A DNA stretch of 64,000 nt, taken from positions 1 through 64,000 of the forward strand of contig NZ_CAJXWY010000018.1 in the NCBI RefSeq assembly GCF_913062725.1, given 5' to 3'. Below the pieces are notes generated by a model. That model searched no databases. It was not told the origin of the DNA and was given only the letters and a program-made list of their open reading frames with translations. Positions 18,464 to 28,251 of the stretch are shown in pieces; positions within the stretch are counted from its first letter, which is position 1, and each line of letters opens with the position of its first letter. Both the position numbers and the translations under genes were made by a program. The DNA comes from an uncultured Thiohalocapsa sp. (GTDB taxonomy: Bacteria; Pseudomonadota; Gammaproteobacteria; Chromatiales; Chromatiaceae).

Positions 18464-18931
18464 ATGATCGAGCTTCGCGTCAACGGCGAGACACACCAAC
18501 TGGATATCGACCCGCAAATGCCGCTGCTGTGGGCGCTGCGCGAGCATGTGGGCCTGACGGGCACCAAGTACGGCTGCGGCATCGGCCAATGCGGCGCCTG
18601 CACCGTGCACCTGGGTGGTGCGGCGGTGCGCGCCTGCTCGCTGCCGGTGAGTGCCGCGGCGGGACAGGACATCACCACCATCGAGGGACTCGCCGCCGGG
18701 CCGCAGGGCCCGGTGGGCAGCGCTGTGCAACAGGCCTGGCAGGACCTGGACGTGGTGCAGTGCGGCTTTTGCCAGTCGGGCCAGATCATGCAGGCGACGG
18801 CGCTGCTCGCCGCCAACCCGGCCCCCGACGACGCCGCCATCGACACCAACATGGCCGGTAACATCTGCCGCTGCGCCACCTATGCGCGCATCCGCAGGGC
18901 CATCCACAAGGCCGCCCAGGCGCTGGCGTGA
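18464..18931 (+). CDS. iorA: Molybdenum hydroxylase small subunit, two [2Fe-2S] clusters (IorA-like)
   Basis: This is the electron-transfer subunit of a xanthine-dehydrogenase-family enzyme. The 155-residue product has the plant-ferredoxin motif [14 protein letters not shown] in the N-terminal half. The second cluster ligands lie in [15 protein letters not shown] and [12 protein letters not shown]. The size and two-cluster layout match IorA of isoquinoline 1-oxidoreductase and related aldehyde oxidoreductases. It overlaps no gene, and the large subunit follows after 19 bases, so they form an operon. The substrate is unknown. No FAD subunit is encoded nearby, which is normal for the IorAB type. 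Confidence 0.9.
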   Translation: MIELRVNGETHQLDIDPQMPLLWALREHVGLTGTKYGCGIGQCGACTVHLGGAAVRACSLPVSAAAGQDITTIEGLAAGPQGPVGSAVQQAWQDLDVVQCGFCQSGQIMQATALLAANPAPDDAAIDTNMAGNICRCATYARIRRAIHKAAQALA

Positions 18932-18950
18932 GCCCAACGGAGACACCAGC

Positions 18951-21164
18951 ATGAGCAAACCCAAGATCGTCAACCTGAGCCGCCGCGCCTTCCTCACGAC
19001 CGGCGCCGGCGCCGCCGCGGGCCTCACGCTCGGCGTCTGGCTGCTCACCCGCGGCCAGATGTCGGGGCCCGCCAAGCTCGCCGGCCCCGGCATGGCCGGC
19101 GGTGCGCATGCGGCGGCCGGTGACTTTGCACCCAACGCCTTCGTGCGCATCGGCACCGACGACAGCGTCACCGTGGTCTGCAAGCATCTGGAGATGGGCC
19201 AGGGCACCTTCACCGGCCTGCCCACCCTGGTGGCCGAAGAGCTGGACGCGCGCTGGGCGCAGATCCGGCCCGAAGGCGCGCCGGCGGACGCCCAGCGCTA
19301 CAACAACCTGTTCTGGGGCAGCGTGCAGGGCACCGGCGGCAGCACGGCCATCGCCAATGCCTTCGAGCAGATGCGTAAGGCCGGCGCCGCGGCGCGGTCC
19401 ATGCTGGTGGCCGCCGCCGCCGGCCAATGGCAGGTGCCGGCGGCGGAGATCACGGTGGTGGATGGTGTCGTCAGCCACCCCAAGTCTGGTCAGCGCGCCA
19501 CCTTCGGCGAGTTGGCGGCGGCGGCGGCCGAGCAACCGGTGCCCGAGGCGCCGGTGCTCAAGGACCCCTCCGAGTTCAAGCTCATCGGTAAGGCCTTCCT
19601 GCCGCGCAAAGACAGCAGGGCCAAGTGCACCGGCGTTGCGCAGTTCACCCAGGATGTGCGGCTGCCGAACATGCTCACCGCCTGTGTCGCTCACCCGCCG
19701 CGCTTCGGCGCCACGGTGCGCAGCTTCGACGACAGCGCCGCCCGGGCCGTGCCGGGAGTGCGGCAGGTGCTGCAGATTCCCACCGGGGTCGCCGTGCTGG
19801 CGGACGATTTCTGGTCCGCGCAGCAGGGCCGCGATGCGCTGGTGGTGGACTGGGACGAGTCCAACGCCTTCAAGCTGGGCTCCAAGGAGATCCTGGCCGA
19901 CTACCGCAAGCGCGCCGACGGCCCCGGCAAGACCGTCACCAGCACCGGCGATGCGGACGCGGCGCTGGCCAATGCCACCGCCGTCATCGAGGCGGAGTAC
20001 AGCGTGCCCTTCCTGGCGCACGCGGCCATGGAGACCATGGACTGCGTCATCACACCGGATGCCGACGGCGTGCGCGTCATCAACGGCGAACAGTTCCAAA
20101 CCATCGACCAGCAGGCGGTGGCCCGGGTGCTGAGGCTCAAACCGGCGCAAGTGCGCATCGAAATGCTGTATGCCGGCGGGTCCTTCGGTCGGCGCGCCAA
20201 TCCGCAGTCCGACTACCTGGTGGAGGCGGCCCACATCTTCAAAGCCGCCGGCGGCGAGACCCCGGTCAAGCTCATCTGGACCCGCGAGGACGACACCCGC
20301 GCCGGCTTCTACCGGCCGCTGTATCTGCACAGGCTCAAGGCCGGTCTGGACGCCAACGGCCGGCCCGTGGCCTGGCAGCACCGGATCGTTGGCCAGTCCA
20401 TCGCCACCGGCACCGCCTTCGAGCCGGGGCTGGTGGTAGACGGCATCGACCAGACCTCGGTCGAGGGGGCCCAAGAGATCCCCTACGCCATCCCCAACCG
20501 GCATCTGGACCTGCACTCCCCGAAGCTGGCGGTGCCGGTGCAATGGTGGCGCGCCGTGGGCTCCACCCACACGGCATTCGCGGTGGAATGCATGATGGAC
20601 GAGCTGGCCGCCGCCGCCGGCGCGGACCCGGTGGACTTCCGGGTGGCGCTGATGGGCGAGCATCCCCGCGAGCGCGACGTGCTCAAGCTGGCCGCCCAGC
20701 AGGGCGGCTGGTACGAGCCGCCGCTGCCCGCCGGCCGCGGCCGCGGTATTGCCGTGCACAAGTCCTTCGGCAGCTATGTGGGCATGCTGGCGGAGGTGAC
20801 GCTGGACGGCGACAACGGCTTCAGCGTGGATCGGGTGGTGATCGCCGTGGACTGCGGCACCGTGGTGAACCCGGATGTGGTGATGGCGCAGATGGAAGGC
20901 GGCATGGGCTTTGGCCTGTCGGCGGCACTCATGAGTGAGATCACCCTGGTGGATGGCGCCGTCCAGCAGTCCAACTTCCACGATTATCTGGTGCTGCGCA
21001 TGGATAAGATGCCCGCGGTGGAAGTGCATCTCGTGCCGTCGACGGCGCCGCCCACTGGCGCTGGTGAGCCGGCGACCCCCGTCATTGCCCCGGCCGTGGC
21101 CAACGCGCTCGCGGCGGCCACCGGGCAGCGTTTCTACGCGCTGCCGCTCAAGCGCGCCGCCTGA
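18951..21164 (+). CDS. iorB: Molybdenum hydroxylase large subunit with Tat signal (IorB-like)
   Basis: The molybdopterin-binding catalytic subunit partners with the Fe-S protein just upstream. The 737-residue length is typical. The ATG at 18951 follows GGAG. The N-terminus has a twin-arginine signal, [16 protein letters not shown], with a hydrophobic stretch, so the folded heterodimer is probably exported with its small subunit. Aldehyde-oxidase/xanthine-dehydrogenase features include [20 protein letters not shown] and the late [20 protein letters not shown] and [17 protein letters not shown] segments, where the Glu in GAGEP is the expected catalytic base. Likely substrates are N-heterocycles or aldehydes, but none can be assigned. 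No Moco-insertion chaperone gene is adjacent. Confidence 0.9.
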   Translation: MSKPKIVNLSRRAFLTTGAGAAAGLTLGVWLLTRGQMSGPAKLAGPGMAGGAHAAAGDFAPNAFVRIGTDDSVTVVCKHLEMGQGTFTGLPTLVAEELDARWAQIRPEGAPADAQRYNNLFWGSVQGTGGSTAIANAFEQMRKAGAAARSMLVAAAAGQWQVPAAEITVVDGVVSHPKSGQRATFGELAAAAAEQPVPEAPVLKDPSEFKLIGKAFLPRKDSRAKCTGVAQFTQDVRLPNMLTACVAHPPRFGATVRSFDDSAARAVPGVRQVLQIPTGVAVLADDFWSAQQGRDALVVDWDESNAFKLGSKEILADYRKRADGPGKTVTSTGDADAALANATAVIEAEYSVPFLAHAAMETMDCVITPDADGVRVINGEQFQTIDQQAVARVLRLKPAQVRIEMLYAGGSFGRRANPQSDYLVEAAHIFKAAGGETPVKLIWTREDDTRAGFYRPLYLHRLKAGLDANGRPVAWQHRIVGQSIATGTAFEPGLVVDGIDQTSVEGAQEIPYAIPNRHLDLHSPKLAVPVQWWRAVGSTHTAFAVECMMDELAAAAGADPVDFRVALMGEHPRERDVLKLAAQQGGWYEPPLPAGRGRGIAVHKSFGSYVGMLAEVTLDGDNGFSVDRVVIAVDCGTVVNPDVVMAQMEGGMGFGLSAALMSEITLVDGAVQQSNFHDYLVLRMDKMPAVEVHLVPSTAPPTGAGEPATPVIAPAVANALAAATGQRFYALPLKRAA

Positions 21165-21210
21165 GGTCTGCGCCACGGCCATCGCCCCAACGCCACACAC
21201 GCCGGCGCTG

Positions 21211-23373
21211 GTGGCCGCCGCCGAGCTGCAGGCGCAGCTCGCCGGCACCCGCGAGCGCCGTCTGCTCTGGCTCGCCGGCGATGCACACTGGACGCTGGCG
21301 GCGGCGCAAGCCGTCGCCGGCACTTTGGCACCGCCGGATAGCCGCTGGCTCGGCGCCCGCGGGCGCGCCGCCGACCCAAACCGCCGAACCGCCGAGCTGG
21401 GCGCCGAGTGCGGTCTGCTGCTGGTGGATGCCTGGGCGGGGCTGGACCTGGATGCGCTCGGGGCCGCCGCCGGCACCCTGCGCGGCGGCGGCCTGCTGGT
21501 GCTGCTGACGCCGCCGGTGCGGGACTGGCCGGCGTGGACCGATCCCGCCGCCGAGCGCTTCGCGAGCTTTCCCCACGGCGGCGAGGCCGTCACCGGGCGG
21601 CTGATCCGCCGGCTGTGCGGGCTGTTGGATGCGAGCCCGGCGGTGCGGCGCGTCGACGGACCCGTGGCGCCTTCACCGGAGCCGCCCGCGGCGGCGGCTG
21701 CCGCCCGTTGCGGCGCGGCTGCGGCGCCGGCCGGCGCGGGGGCTCGTGCGGCAGCCCGGTCCGACACGGATGCGTCGCAGGTCGGGCCCGCCACCGCGGA
21801 CCAGGCGCGCGCCATCGACGCCATCGTCGCCACCGCCAGCGGCCGCGCACACCGCCCGCTGGTGATCACCGCCGACCGCGGCCGCGGTAAATCCGCTGCC
21901 ATGGGCCTGGCGGCGGCGCGGCTCGCCGGCGGTGGTGCGCACATCCTGCTCACCGCGCCCCGCCAGCGTGCAGCGGCGGCCGTGCGACGCCATGCCGGGC
22001 GCTTCGCCCCACGCTACCTGGCGCCCGATCAGCTGCTGGCGCAGCACCCGCCGGCGGATCTGCTGCTGGTGGACGAAGCCGCCGCCATCCCGGCGCCGTT
22101 GTTGACGCAGATGCTGGCGCACTACCCGCGCATGGTCTTCGCGACCACCGTCCACGGCTACGAGGGGACCGGTCGCGGCTTCGAGCTTCGGTTCCGACGG
22201 GTGCTGGACCGCGTCACCCCCGGCTGGCGGGCGCTGCGGCTGTCGCAGCCCATCCGCTGGGCGGACGATGATCCGCTGGAGGCGCTGCTGAGCCGGGCGT
22301 TGCTGTTGGATGCGGAGCCGGCGGCGGACGGCGACGCCGAGGCCGCACTGGCCGCCGCCGGTGCCGCCGATGTTCGCTTCGAGACCCCGGAGCGCGATGG
22401 CCTGGCCGGCGACGAGCCGCGGCTGCGCCAGGCGTTCGGGCTGCTGGTGCTCGGACACTACCAAACGCGCCCCTCCGACCTGCGCCAGCTGCTGGACGCC
22501 CCGGATATGAGCGTGCACTGGCTGCGCGCCGGTGAGACCCTGCTCGCGGTGGCCGTGACCGGCCGCGAGGGCTCACTGCCGCCGGTGCTGCACCAGCCCA
22601 TTTTCGCCGGCCGCCGCCGCCCCCGCGGCCACCTGCTGGCGCAGACGCTCTCCGCCCACGCCGGTCTGCCCGCGGCCGCCGGGCTCGCCTGCCGGCGCAT
22701 TCTGCGCATCGCCGTCCATCCCGCAGTGCGGCGGCGCGGTCTCGGTCGCCGCCTGGTGCGCGAGCTTGCGGCCAGCAGCGCCGCCGCCGGCACCGATGCG
22801 CTCGGGGCCAGCTTCGGCGCTACGCCCGGGCTGATCCGCTTCTGGCGCCGCTGTGGTCTGCGACCGGTGCACATCGGCAGCCGCCGTAATGCCGCCAGCG
22901 GCGCCCACGCCGCCGTGGTGCTGCGCGCGCTGACGCCGGCGGGCGGGCGTCTGCTCCAGCGCGGGCGCGAGCGGCTGGTGCCGCGGCTGACGGTGTTGCT
23001 CGCGGGTCCCCTGCGCGGCCTGGAGCCGGCGGTGGTCGCCGAGCTGTTCGCCGCCGCACCGGGCGCCGCCGCGCCGCTCGACGACCTGCAGCAGCGTGAG
23101 CTGCACGCCTTTGCCCACGCCGACCGCGGGCTGGATGCCACACGGCCGGCACTGCACCGGCTGCTGCAGGCGGTGCTGCCGGGGGCGCTGGCTGCACACC
23201 GCTTGTCTGCCAGCCAAAGCCATGCGCTCATCGCCTGCATCCTCCAGCACGCCGAGCCCGGCGCTTGCGCCGCGCCGCTCGGCCGCAGCGGCGCCGCCGC
23301 GGTCCTCGCCGAGCTGCGCGCCGCCACCGCGGTGCTGCTGGCGGCCGCCCCGCACCGGCCGTCGCCCCGCTGA
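21211..23373 (+). CDS. tmcA: tRNA(Met) cytidine acetyltransferase TmcA
   Basis: TmcA makes N4-acetylcytidine at the wobble base of elongator tRNA-Met using acetyl-CoA and ATP. The product has the RecD-like helicase core: Walker A ADRGRGKSA near residue 221, LLLVDEAAAIPAPLL, GYEGTGRGFELRF and QPIRWA. The GNAT acetyltransferase domain follows (RILRIAVHPAVRRRGLGRRL, LIRFWRRCGL). No ATG fits. A GTG at 21211 gives 720 residues and aligns the N-terminus with known TmcA, but lacks a good ribosome site, so the start is uncertain. An Ala/Pro-rich linker near residues 150-190 makes it longer than the E. coli enzyme. Confidence 0.9.
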   Translation: MAAAELQAQLAGTRERRLLWLAGDAHWTLAAAQAVAGTLAPPDSRWLGARGRAADPNRRTAELGAECGLLLVDAWAGLDLDALGAAAGTLRGGGLLVLLTPPVRDWPAWTDPAAERFASFPHGGEAVTGRLIRRLCGLLDASPAVRRVDGPVAPSPEPPAAAAAARCGAAAAPAGAGARAAARSDTDASQVGPATADQARAIDAIVATASGRAHRPLVITADRGRGKSAAMGLAAARLAGGGAHILLTAPRQRAAAAVRRHAGRFAPRYLAPDQLLAQHPPADLLLVDEAAAIPAPLLTQMLAHYPRMVFATTVHGYEGTGRGFELRFRRVLDRVTPGWRALRLSQPIRWADDDPLEALLSRALLLDAEPAADGDAEAALAAAGAADVRFETPERDGLAGDEPRLRQAFGLLVLGHYQTRPSDLRQLLDAPDMSVHWLRAGETLLAVAVTGREGSLPPVLHQPIFAGRRRPRGHLLAQTLSAHAGLPAAAGLACRRILRIAVHPAVRRRGLGRRLVRELAASSAAAGTDALGASFGATPGLIRFWRRCGLRPVHIGSRRNAASGAHAAVVLRALTPAGGRLLQRGRERLVPRLTVLLAGPLRGLEPAVVAELFAAAPGAAAPLDDLQQRELHAFAHADRGLDATRPALHRLLQAVLPGALAAHRLSASQSHALIACILQHAEPGACAAPLGRSGAAAVLAELRAATAVLLAAAPHRPSPR

Positions 23374-23476
23374 CACCGCGCGTGCGACAACAGGACATCC
23401 GATCGCAGCGCCGCGGGACATGGGTGAGCATCTGCCGTTAAGCTGAGGAGTTACCCGAAGTGTTGAGGCTCCCGCC

Positions 23477-24673
23477 ATGCAATCCGTCCCGCTGCGTCTC
23501 AAGAAGGACCAGGAGCGCCGCCTGCTGGCGGGTCATGCCTGGGTCTACAGCAACGAGGTGGACACGGCGGCCACGCCGCTGACCGGCCTGGAGCCCGGTC
23601 AGGCGGTGGAGATCATCGCCCACCGCGGACGCTGGCTGGGCCATGGCTACGCCAATCCCCATTCCCTGATCTGCGCGCGGCTGGTGAGCCGGCGGCGCGG
23701 TCAGCCCCTGGGGGCCGCCTTGCTGGTGCAGCGCGTGCGGGCGGCGCTGGCGCTGCGCGAGCAACTCTACGCCGCCCCCTTCTACCGCCTGGTGCACGGC
23801 GAGGGCGACGGCTTGCCGGGCCTGGTGGTGGACCGCTACGGCGATCTGCTGGCGGTGCAGATCACCACCGCCGGCATGGAGCGCCTCGCCCCCCTGGTGC
23901 TGGCGGCGCTGGAGCAGGTGCTGCGGCCCACCCGCATTGTGCTGCGCAACGACAACCCCATGCGCGCGCTGGAGGGGCTGGCGCAGGGCGTGCACTGGGT
24001 GCTGGGCGATGACCCCGGCGAGATCACAGTCGCCGAAGACGACCTGCGCTTTGCGGTGGCGCCCGGCGGCGGGCAGAAGACCGGCTGGTTCTTCGATCAG
24101 GCGGACAACCGCCGCGCCCAGCGCCGCTTCGGCCCCACGCCGCGGGTGCTGGATGTGTGCTGCTATCTGGGCGCCTGGGGGCTGCAGGCGGCGGCCGCCG
24201 GTGCCGAGTCGGTCACCTTCGTCGACAGCGCCGACGGCGCCCTGGCCGGGGTCACGGCGAACGCCGAGCGCAACGGGCTGGCGGCCCGCATCGACACATT
24301 GCAGGGCGATGCCTTCGACGTGCTGCGGGCCTTGCGCGACGACGGCGCGCGCTTCGAGCGCGTCATCCTGGACCCGCCGGCCTTCATCAAGCGCCGCAAG
24401 GACGAGCGCGAGGGCGCCCGCGCCTACGAGCGCCTGAACCGCCTCGGGCTGGCGCTGCTGGCGCCGGGCGGGCTGCTGATCACCGCCTCGTGCTCCTTCC
24501 ACTTGAGCCGGGAGGCCTTCCTGCGCACCGTCCAGTCCGCCGCGCGCCGCACAGAGCACGAGCTGCAGCTGCTGCTGACCGGTGCGCAGGGACCGGACCA
24601 TCCGGTGCACCCGGCCATCCCCGAGACGGCTTACCTGAAGACCCTGTTTCTGCGCTCGCTGCCGACACCCTGA
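23477..24673 (+). CDS. rlmI: 23S rRNA (cytosine-C5) methyltransferase, RlmI family
   Basis: The 398-residue SAM-dependent enzyme has an N-terminal PUA domain (LKKDQERRLLAGHAWVYSNE), the RlmI linker GLPGLVVDRYGD, and a Rossmann methyltransferase core. SAM motif I is VLDVCCYLGAWGL. Motif IV VILDPPAFIK and motif VI SCSFHLSREAF carry the pair expected in this family. E. coli RlmI methylates C1962 of 23S rRNA. The gene follows tmcA by 103 bases in the same direction, so two RNA-modification genes sit together. The exact target is inferred from family membership. Confidence 0.88.
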   Translation: MQSVPLRLKKDQERRLLAGHAWVYSNEVDTAATPLTGLEPGQAVEIIAHRGRWLGHGYANPHSLICARLVSRRRGQPLGAALLVQRVRAALALREQLYAAPFYRLVHGEGDGLPGLVVDRYGDLLAVQITTAGMERLAPLVLAALEQVLRPTRIVLRNDNPMRALEGLAQGVHWVLGDDPGEITVAEDDLRFAVAPGGGQKTGWFFDQADNRRAQRRFGPTPRVLDVCCYLGAWGLQAAAAGAESVTFVDSADGALAGVTANAERNGLAARIDTLQGDAFDVLRALRDDGARFERVILDPPAFIKRRKDEREGARAYERLNRLGLALLAPGGLLITASCSFHLSREAFLRTVQSAARRTEHELQLLLTGAQGPDHPVHPAIPETAYLKTLFLRSLPTP

Positions 24674-24685
24674 GGCCGGCGCCGG

Positions 24686-24793
24686 TCAAGCCAGCGCCCG
24701 CCGCCCGCCGAGCCGCACGACCACACTGAGCACGAGCACCGCCAGCACCAGAACCCAGGACGGCGGTCCGGCGCGCCGATCCCGGGTCCGGGT
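24686..24793 (-). other. In-frame hydrophobic tail downstream of the sat amber stop
   Basis: After the TAG stop of sat, the same frame stays open for 35 codons to a TGA at 24686. It encodes TRTRDRRAGPPSW, then a run of Val and Leu (VLVLAVLVLSVVV), and ends RLGGRRALA. This looks like a membrane anchor with a basic end. It may be the relic of a longer gene, a read-through extension, or chance in GC-rich DNA. No independent ribosome site was seen. Confidence 0.3.
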
Positions 24794-25981
24794 CTACTGC
24801 AATGAGCGGTAATAGTCCATCAGGATCTGTGCCACTTCCGGGCGGCTGAATTCCGGCGGCGGCGCGATGCCGTTGCCGAGCATCTCGCGCACCTTGGTGC
24901 CGGAGAGCAGCACGAAGTCTTCTTTGGTGTGGTCCGGCGCCTCGCACATCATCACCACCCGGCCGAGCTTCTTCGAGTAGGCGGTGTGGTCCGCCTTGAA
25001 GATCTCGATGTCCAGCGCGCCCGCGGGCACCTCCTCTTCGAAGATGGTCTGCGCATCGAAGGGGCCGTAGTAGTCGCCCACACCCGCATGGTCGCGGCCG
25101 ATGATGAAGTGGGTCGCACCCATGTTCTGGCGGAAGTAGGCGTGCAGCACGGCCTCGCGCGGGCCGGCATAGAGCATGTCGAAGCCGTAGCCCGTCACCA
25201 TGGCGCTGTTGGGCGGGAAGTAGAGCTCCACCATCTTGCGGATGGCCGCATCCCGCACCGGCGCCGGGATGTCGCCGGGCTTGAGCTTGCCGAGCAGCAT
25301 GTGGATGACCAAGCCGTCGCACCGCAGGCGCTCCATGGCCATGTGGCAGAGCTCCTCGTGGGCGAGATGCATGGGGTTGCGGGTCTGGAAGGCCACCACC
25401 CGCTGCCAGCCGCGCTCGGCGATCTCGTGGCGGATCTCCACGGCGGTGCGGAAGGTGTCGGGGTAGTCATCCTGGAAATAGGAGAAGTGCAGCACCTCGA
25501 TGCTGCCGGACAGGGCCATGCGGCCCTGGCCATTGAAGGCGGCGACACCGGGATGCTCGGGGTCGGTGGTGCCGTAGACGCGCTCGGTGAGCCGTTGCAT
25601 CTGCGCATCGGTCACGGTCTCGATGGCATCCACGTCCATGACGGCCAGCACCGGCTCGCCTTCCATGTTCGGATCCCGCAGCGCGATGCGCCGGGCGCCG
25701 CCGATGGCTGCCACGTCCGGCACCAGGCACATGACCGGCACCGGGAAAAACAGGCCATCGGTGGTGCGCATGGTCTCGGCGACGCTCAGGGCGTCGGCGA
25801 CGCCCATAAAACCGGTGAGCGGGCTGAAGTAGCCGCCGCCCATCATCACGGCATTGCCGGCCGCCTGGGAGCTGATGGTGATGGCGGGGAGCCCCTTGGC
25901 CTCATGCATCAGGCTGTGGTGGCGATCCGGGTCGTAGACGAAGCGTGGCTTGAGCTCGGTAGTACCGACGGGGTTGATCAT
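24794..25981 (-). CDS. sat: ATP sulfurylase (sulfate adenylyltransferase), homo-oligomeric Sat type
   Basis: Sat interconverts APS plus pyrophosphate and ATP plus sulfate. In sulfur oxidisers it runs in the ATP-forming direction. The 395-residue product has the nucleotide-binding QTRNPMHLAH motif (199-208) and GRDHAGVG (295-301). It ends without an APS-kinase domain. This is the Sat type found in dissimilatory sulfur metabolism, not the CysDN assimilatory pair. The ATG at 25981 follows GAGG by six bases. No aprBA genes are adjacent. A near-perfect 23-bp palindrome lies 144 bases upstream. The amber stop is followed by an in-frame hydrophobic tail. Confidence 0.95.
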   Translation of the reverse strand: MINPVGTTELKPRFVYDPDRHHSLMHEAKGLPAITISSQAAGNAVMMGGGYFSPLTGFMGVADALSVAETMRTTDGLFFPVPVMCLVPDVAAIGGARRIALRDPNMEGEPVLAVMDVDAIETVTDAQMQRLTERVYGTTDPEHPGVAAFNGQGRMALSGSIEVLHFSYFQDDYPDTFRTAVEIRHEIAERGWQRVVAFQTRNPMHLAHEELCHMAMERLRCDGLVIHMLLGKLKPGDIPAPVRDAAIRKMVELYFPPNSAMVTGYGFDMLYAGPREAVLHAYFRQNMGATHFIIGRDHAGVGDYYGPFDAQTIFEEEVPAGALDIEIFKADHTAYSKKLGRVVMMCEAPDHTKEDFVLLSGTKVREMLGNGIAPPPEFSRPEVAQILMDYYRSLQ

Positions 25982-26124
25982 GAAAGCCTCGGAGGTTAGC
26001 GCTGATGGGTGCCGACGCCGGCAATCTGAGCACTGCGCGGCCGGCGGCGGGCGCATGGTGGACTGCCGCCGCGGCGATAGCGCCCAGTAGGCTACCATAG
26101 GGCGCATAGTGGTTTTCCCAGGTT

Positions 26125-26147
26125 TTTCCTATGACCGTCACAGGAAA
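26125..26147. promoter_or_regulatory. 23-bp near-perfect palindrome between sat and the divergent small gene
   Basis: The sequence TTTCCTATGACC at 26125 pairs with GTCACAGGAAA ending at 26147, with one mismatched pair and an odd central base. It sits in an unusually AT-rich patch within the 404-base divergent gap between sat (leftward) and the rightward gene at 26386. The symmetry and position suggest a dimeric repressor or activator site. The rest of the gap (25982-26124 and 26148-26385) shows nothing else that can be supported. Confidence 0.45.
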
Positions 26148-26385
26148 TTTTTGGCCCGACCGGACTGCTCGCACACAGTCATCAGCGCGCTCAGGAAGCA
26201 CGTCCGGCGGGCCGCCGCCGGCACCCTGCCTTGCGTTTCATCCGTGATTCTGCGACAACCCGCGCTCGAGTGGCGTCCGCGGCGGATGATGCGCGCCGGC
26301 GCTGATGCCGCGCCGTCCGGCATCCAGCGCAGCCGCCCGTCATCGACGCCAGCCCGCCCGTTGCCAAGGCCCCGAGGTGATCCGT

Positions 26386-26604
26386 ATGCCCTATTTCGTC
26401 TATCGCGTTGCGCCCAATCTGGAACTGCGCTACATCGACACCAAAGACCGCTACCAAGAAGCGCGCACCCTGGTCAGGAGTCTGCGCGAGCAACGCGCCG
26501 AGGACGACGACGGTGACTATCGTCTGATCTTCGCCAGCCAGCAGGGCGAGGCGGAAAGACTGTTATCGACACCCAGGGACGAGCGGGTGATTGGCGAGGA
26601 CTGA
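26386..26604 (+). CDS. Small conserved protein of unknown function
   Basis: The 72-residue product (MPYFVYRVAPNLELRYIDTK...) starts at an ATG preceded by GAGGTGA five bases away. It is soluble and charged, with a strand-rich start and a long Arg/Glu/Asp-rich helix (YQEARTLVRSLREQRAEDDD), ending with LSTPRDERVIGED. Proteins of this size with a similar MPYFVYR start occur in sulfur-oxidising gammaproteobacteria as far as I recall, without known function. It is divergent from sat. Confidence 0.7.
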   Translation: MPYFVYRVAPNLELRYIDTKDRYQEARTLVRSLREQRAEDDDGDYRLIFASQQGEAERLLSTPRDERVIGED

Positions 26605-26713
26605 CGACCCGGCGCCTCGCGACCGGGAGGTCTCTGGGGTCGCCGCGCGCCTGTTCGTGAGTGGTATTGCCGGTGACGCCCGTGGATGAGCGCCGGCGAC
26701 GGACGCGATGTCT

Positions 26714-27475
26714 TCAGGACTGCGGCGCCAACTGTTCCGCCGCCAGGTGCCGCAGCACCTTGCGCACATAGTCCTGGGTCTCGCGATACGGCGGGATGTC
26801 GTAACCGTGCTTTTTCACGGCGTTTTCGCCGGCGTTGTAGCCCGCGAGCGCCAGCCGCAGGTCACCGTCGAAGAGGTCCAGCAGAAAGCGCAGGTAGGCC
26901 GAGCCGCCGCGGATGTTCTCGGCCGGGTCCCAGATATTGCGCACACTGAAGCGGGCCGCGGTGGCCGGCATGAGCTGCATCAGGCCGCAGGCGCCGGCAT
27001 GCGACAGGGCGTTGGCCTTGTAGGCGGACTCGGTGCGAATCACGGCATGCAACAGCGCCGGGCGCAGCCCATAGCGCGCCGCATTGGCGTCGATGAGGTC
27101 TCGGTACTTGTCCCGGCGCACCGCCATGGAGGCACTCACCGGCGCCGGGGGCCGCACCGCCAGGGCATCCACGGCCGGTTCGTCGAGACGCGCCCGCACC
27201 CGCGCCAGGGCCTCGTCGCGGCGCTCGCGCGCCGCTGCGGATTGGGCTTGATTCTGTCTCACCAGGCGCTTGGCGCTGCGCTTCCACTCCAGCTGCAGGT
27301 GAGCACCCGACAGGGGCTCGTCGGAGAAATAGACGTTGCCGTCGTTGTCGACGTACTTGTAGACGTCCGCATGCGCCCCGGGCAGCAGGCCCGCGCAGAC
27401 GACCGCGAGCAGCCACAGGCCGACGGCGCGCCCGCCCATGCTTCGATGCGATCCGATGCGATCGAGGGGTGACAT
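26714..27475 (-). CDS. Periplasmic lytic transglycosylase (SLT family) with DUF4124 domain
   Basis: The 253-residue protein has an N-terminal hydrophobic signal (VGLWLLAVVCAGLLPGAHA). A DUF4124-like segment follows (DVYKYVDNDGNVYFSDEPL), then a charged linker and a C-terminal lysozyme-like domain. Motifs are AVIRTESAYKANALSHAG with the catalytic Glu, GLMQLMPATA, and LALAGYNAGENAV, all typical of the soluble lytic transglycosylase fold. It would cleave peptidoglycan glycan strands in the periplasm. The ATG at 27475 lacks a good ribosome site. An ATG at 27439 would still leave the signal peptide intact. Confidence 0.88.
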   Translation of the reverse strand: MSPLDRIGSHRSMGGRAVGLWLLAVVCAGLLPGAHADVYKYVDNDGNVYFSDEPLSGAHLQLEWKRSAKRLVRQNQAQSAAARERRDEALARVRARLDEPAVDALAVRPPAPVSASMAVRRDKYRDLIDANAARYGLRPALLHAVIRTESAYKANALSHAGACGLMQLMPATAARFSVRNIWDPAENIRGGSAYLRFLLDLFDGDLRLALAGYNAGENAVKKHGYDIPPYRETQDYVRKVLRHLAAEQLAPQS

Positions 27476-27720
27476 CGCAGGTGTACGGGATTACCCTAGC
27501 AGGGTCGCCATAGGGCCAGAAGCCTACCACAAAAGCACGCACACGAAAGCGCTCCCTGCGTTGATTTCCTTTGCTGCAACAGCCGGTTGTGGCGCGGTGG
27601 TCAGATCCCGCGTCAGCAATGGCTTACAAGCCTGCAATTTCCGGTATCAAAGGCGTTGCAAATGCGCCGGGTGCGGCTATACTCAAGCTGCACAACAAGC
27701 CGATTACTTGGGGGAAATCA

Positions 27721-28251
27721 ATGAATCGCCGATACTTTCTCGGCGCGGGCTTAGCTGTTGCCACCGCACCGGCTTGGGCACGGCGCAACGCCTCTGCCAA
27801 CACCCGCACGCTGTCTTTGCATCATCTGCACACCGACGAACGGTTGCACATCGCCTATCGCATCGGCGATCACTATCAGCGCAGCGCCCTCGAGCGCCTG
27901 AATCATTTCCTGCGGGACTTCCGCACCGGTGACGAAATCCGGATCGATCCGCAGCTGTTCGACCTGCTGTACGACGTCAAGGAGCACCTGGGCCACTCGG
28001 ATGGCACATTCGAGATCGTCAGCGGCTATCGATCCCCGCACACCAACGCCATGCTGCGCCGAACCTCCTCGGCGGTCGCGCGTCGCAGCCTGCACATGTC
28101 CGGCAAGGCCATCGATGTACGCCTCGCCGACCTGGGTAGCCGCAACATCCGCGATGCGGCGGTGACGCTGGGCCGCGGTGGCGTTGGCTATTATTCACGC
28201 TCGGATTTCGTGCATCTCGACACGGGCCAGGTACGGCGCTGGGGCGCTTAG
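27721..28251 (+). CDS. DUF882/YcbK-like M15 peptidase (peptidoglycan endopeptidase)
   Basis: The 176-residue protein starts at 27721 after a GGGGGAA ribosome site. It has a twin-arginine-like signal, MNRRYFLGAGLAVATAPAWA, for export. The peptidase fold shows IVSGYRSPHTNAMLR, the zinc-ligand segment LHMSGKAIDVRL with His and Asp, and the final DFVHLD with the last His. E. coli MepK (YcbK) of this family cuts cross-links in peptidoglycan. It stands divergently beside a lytic transglycosylase, so two wall hydrolases are neighbours. Confidence 0.88.
   Translation: MNRRYFLGAGLAVATAPAWARRNASANTRTLSLHHLHTDERLHIAYRIGDHYQRSALERLNHFLRDFRTGDEIRIDPQLFDLLYDVKEHLGHSDGTFEIVSGYRSPHTNAMLRRTSSAVARRSLHMSGKAIDVRLADLGSRNIRDAAVTLGRGGVGYYSRSDFVHLDTGQVRRWGA

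Noticed and set aside
18786-21953. A 1055-codon minus-strand frame opposite iorB and tmcA
   Set aside because: It is antisense to two clearly recognisable genes, Arg/Gly/His-rich with no motif, and typical of GC-rich codon shadows.
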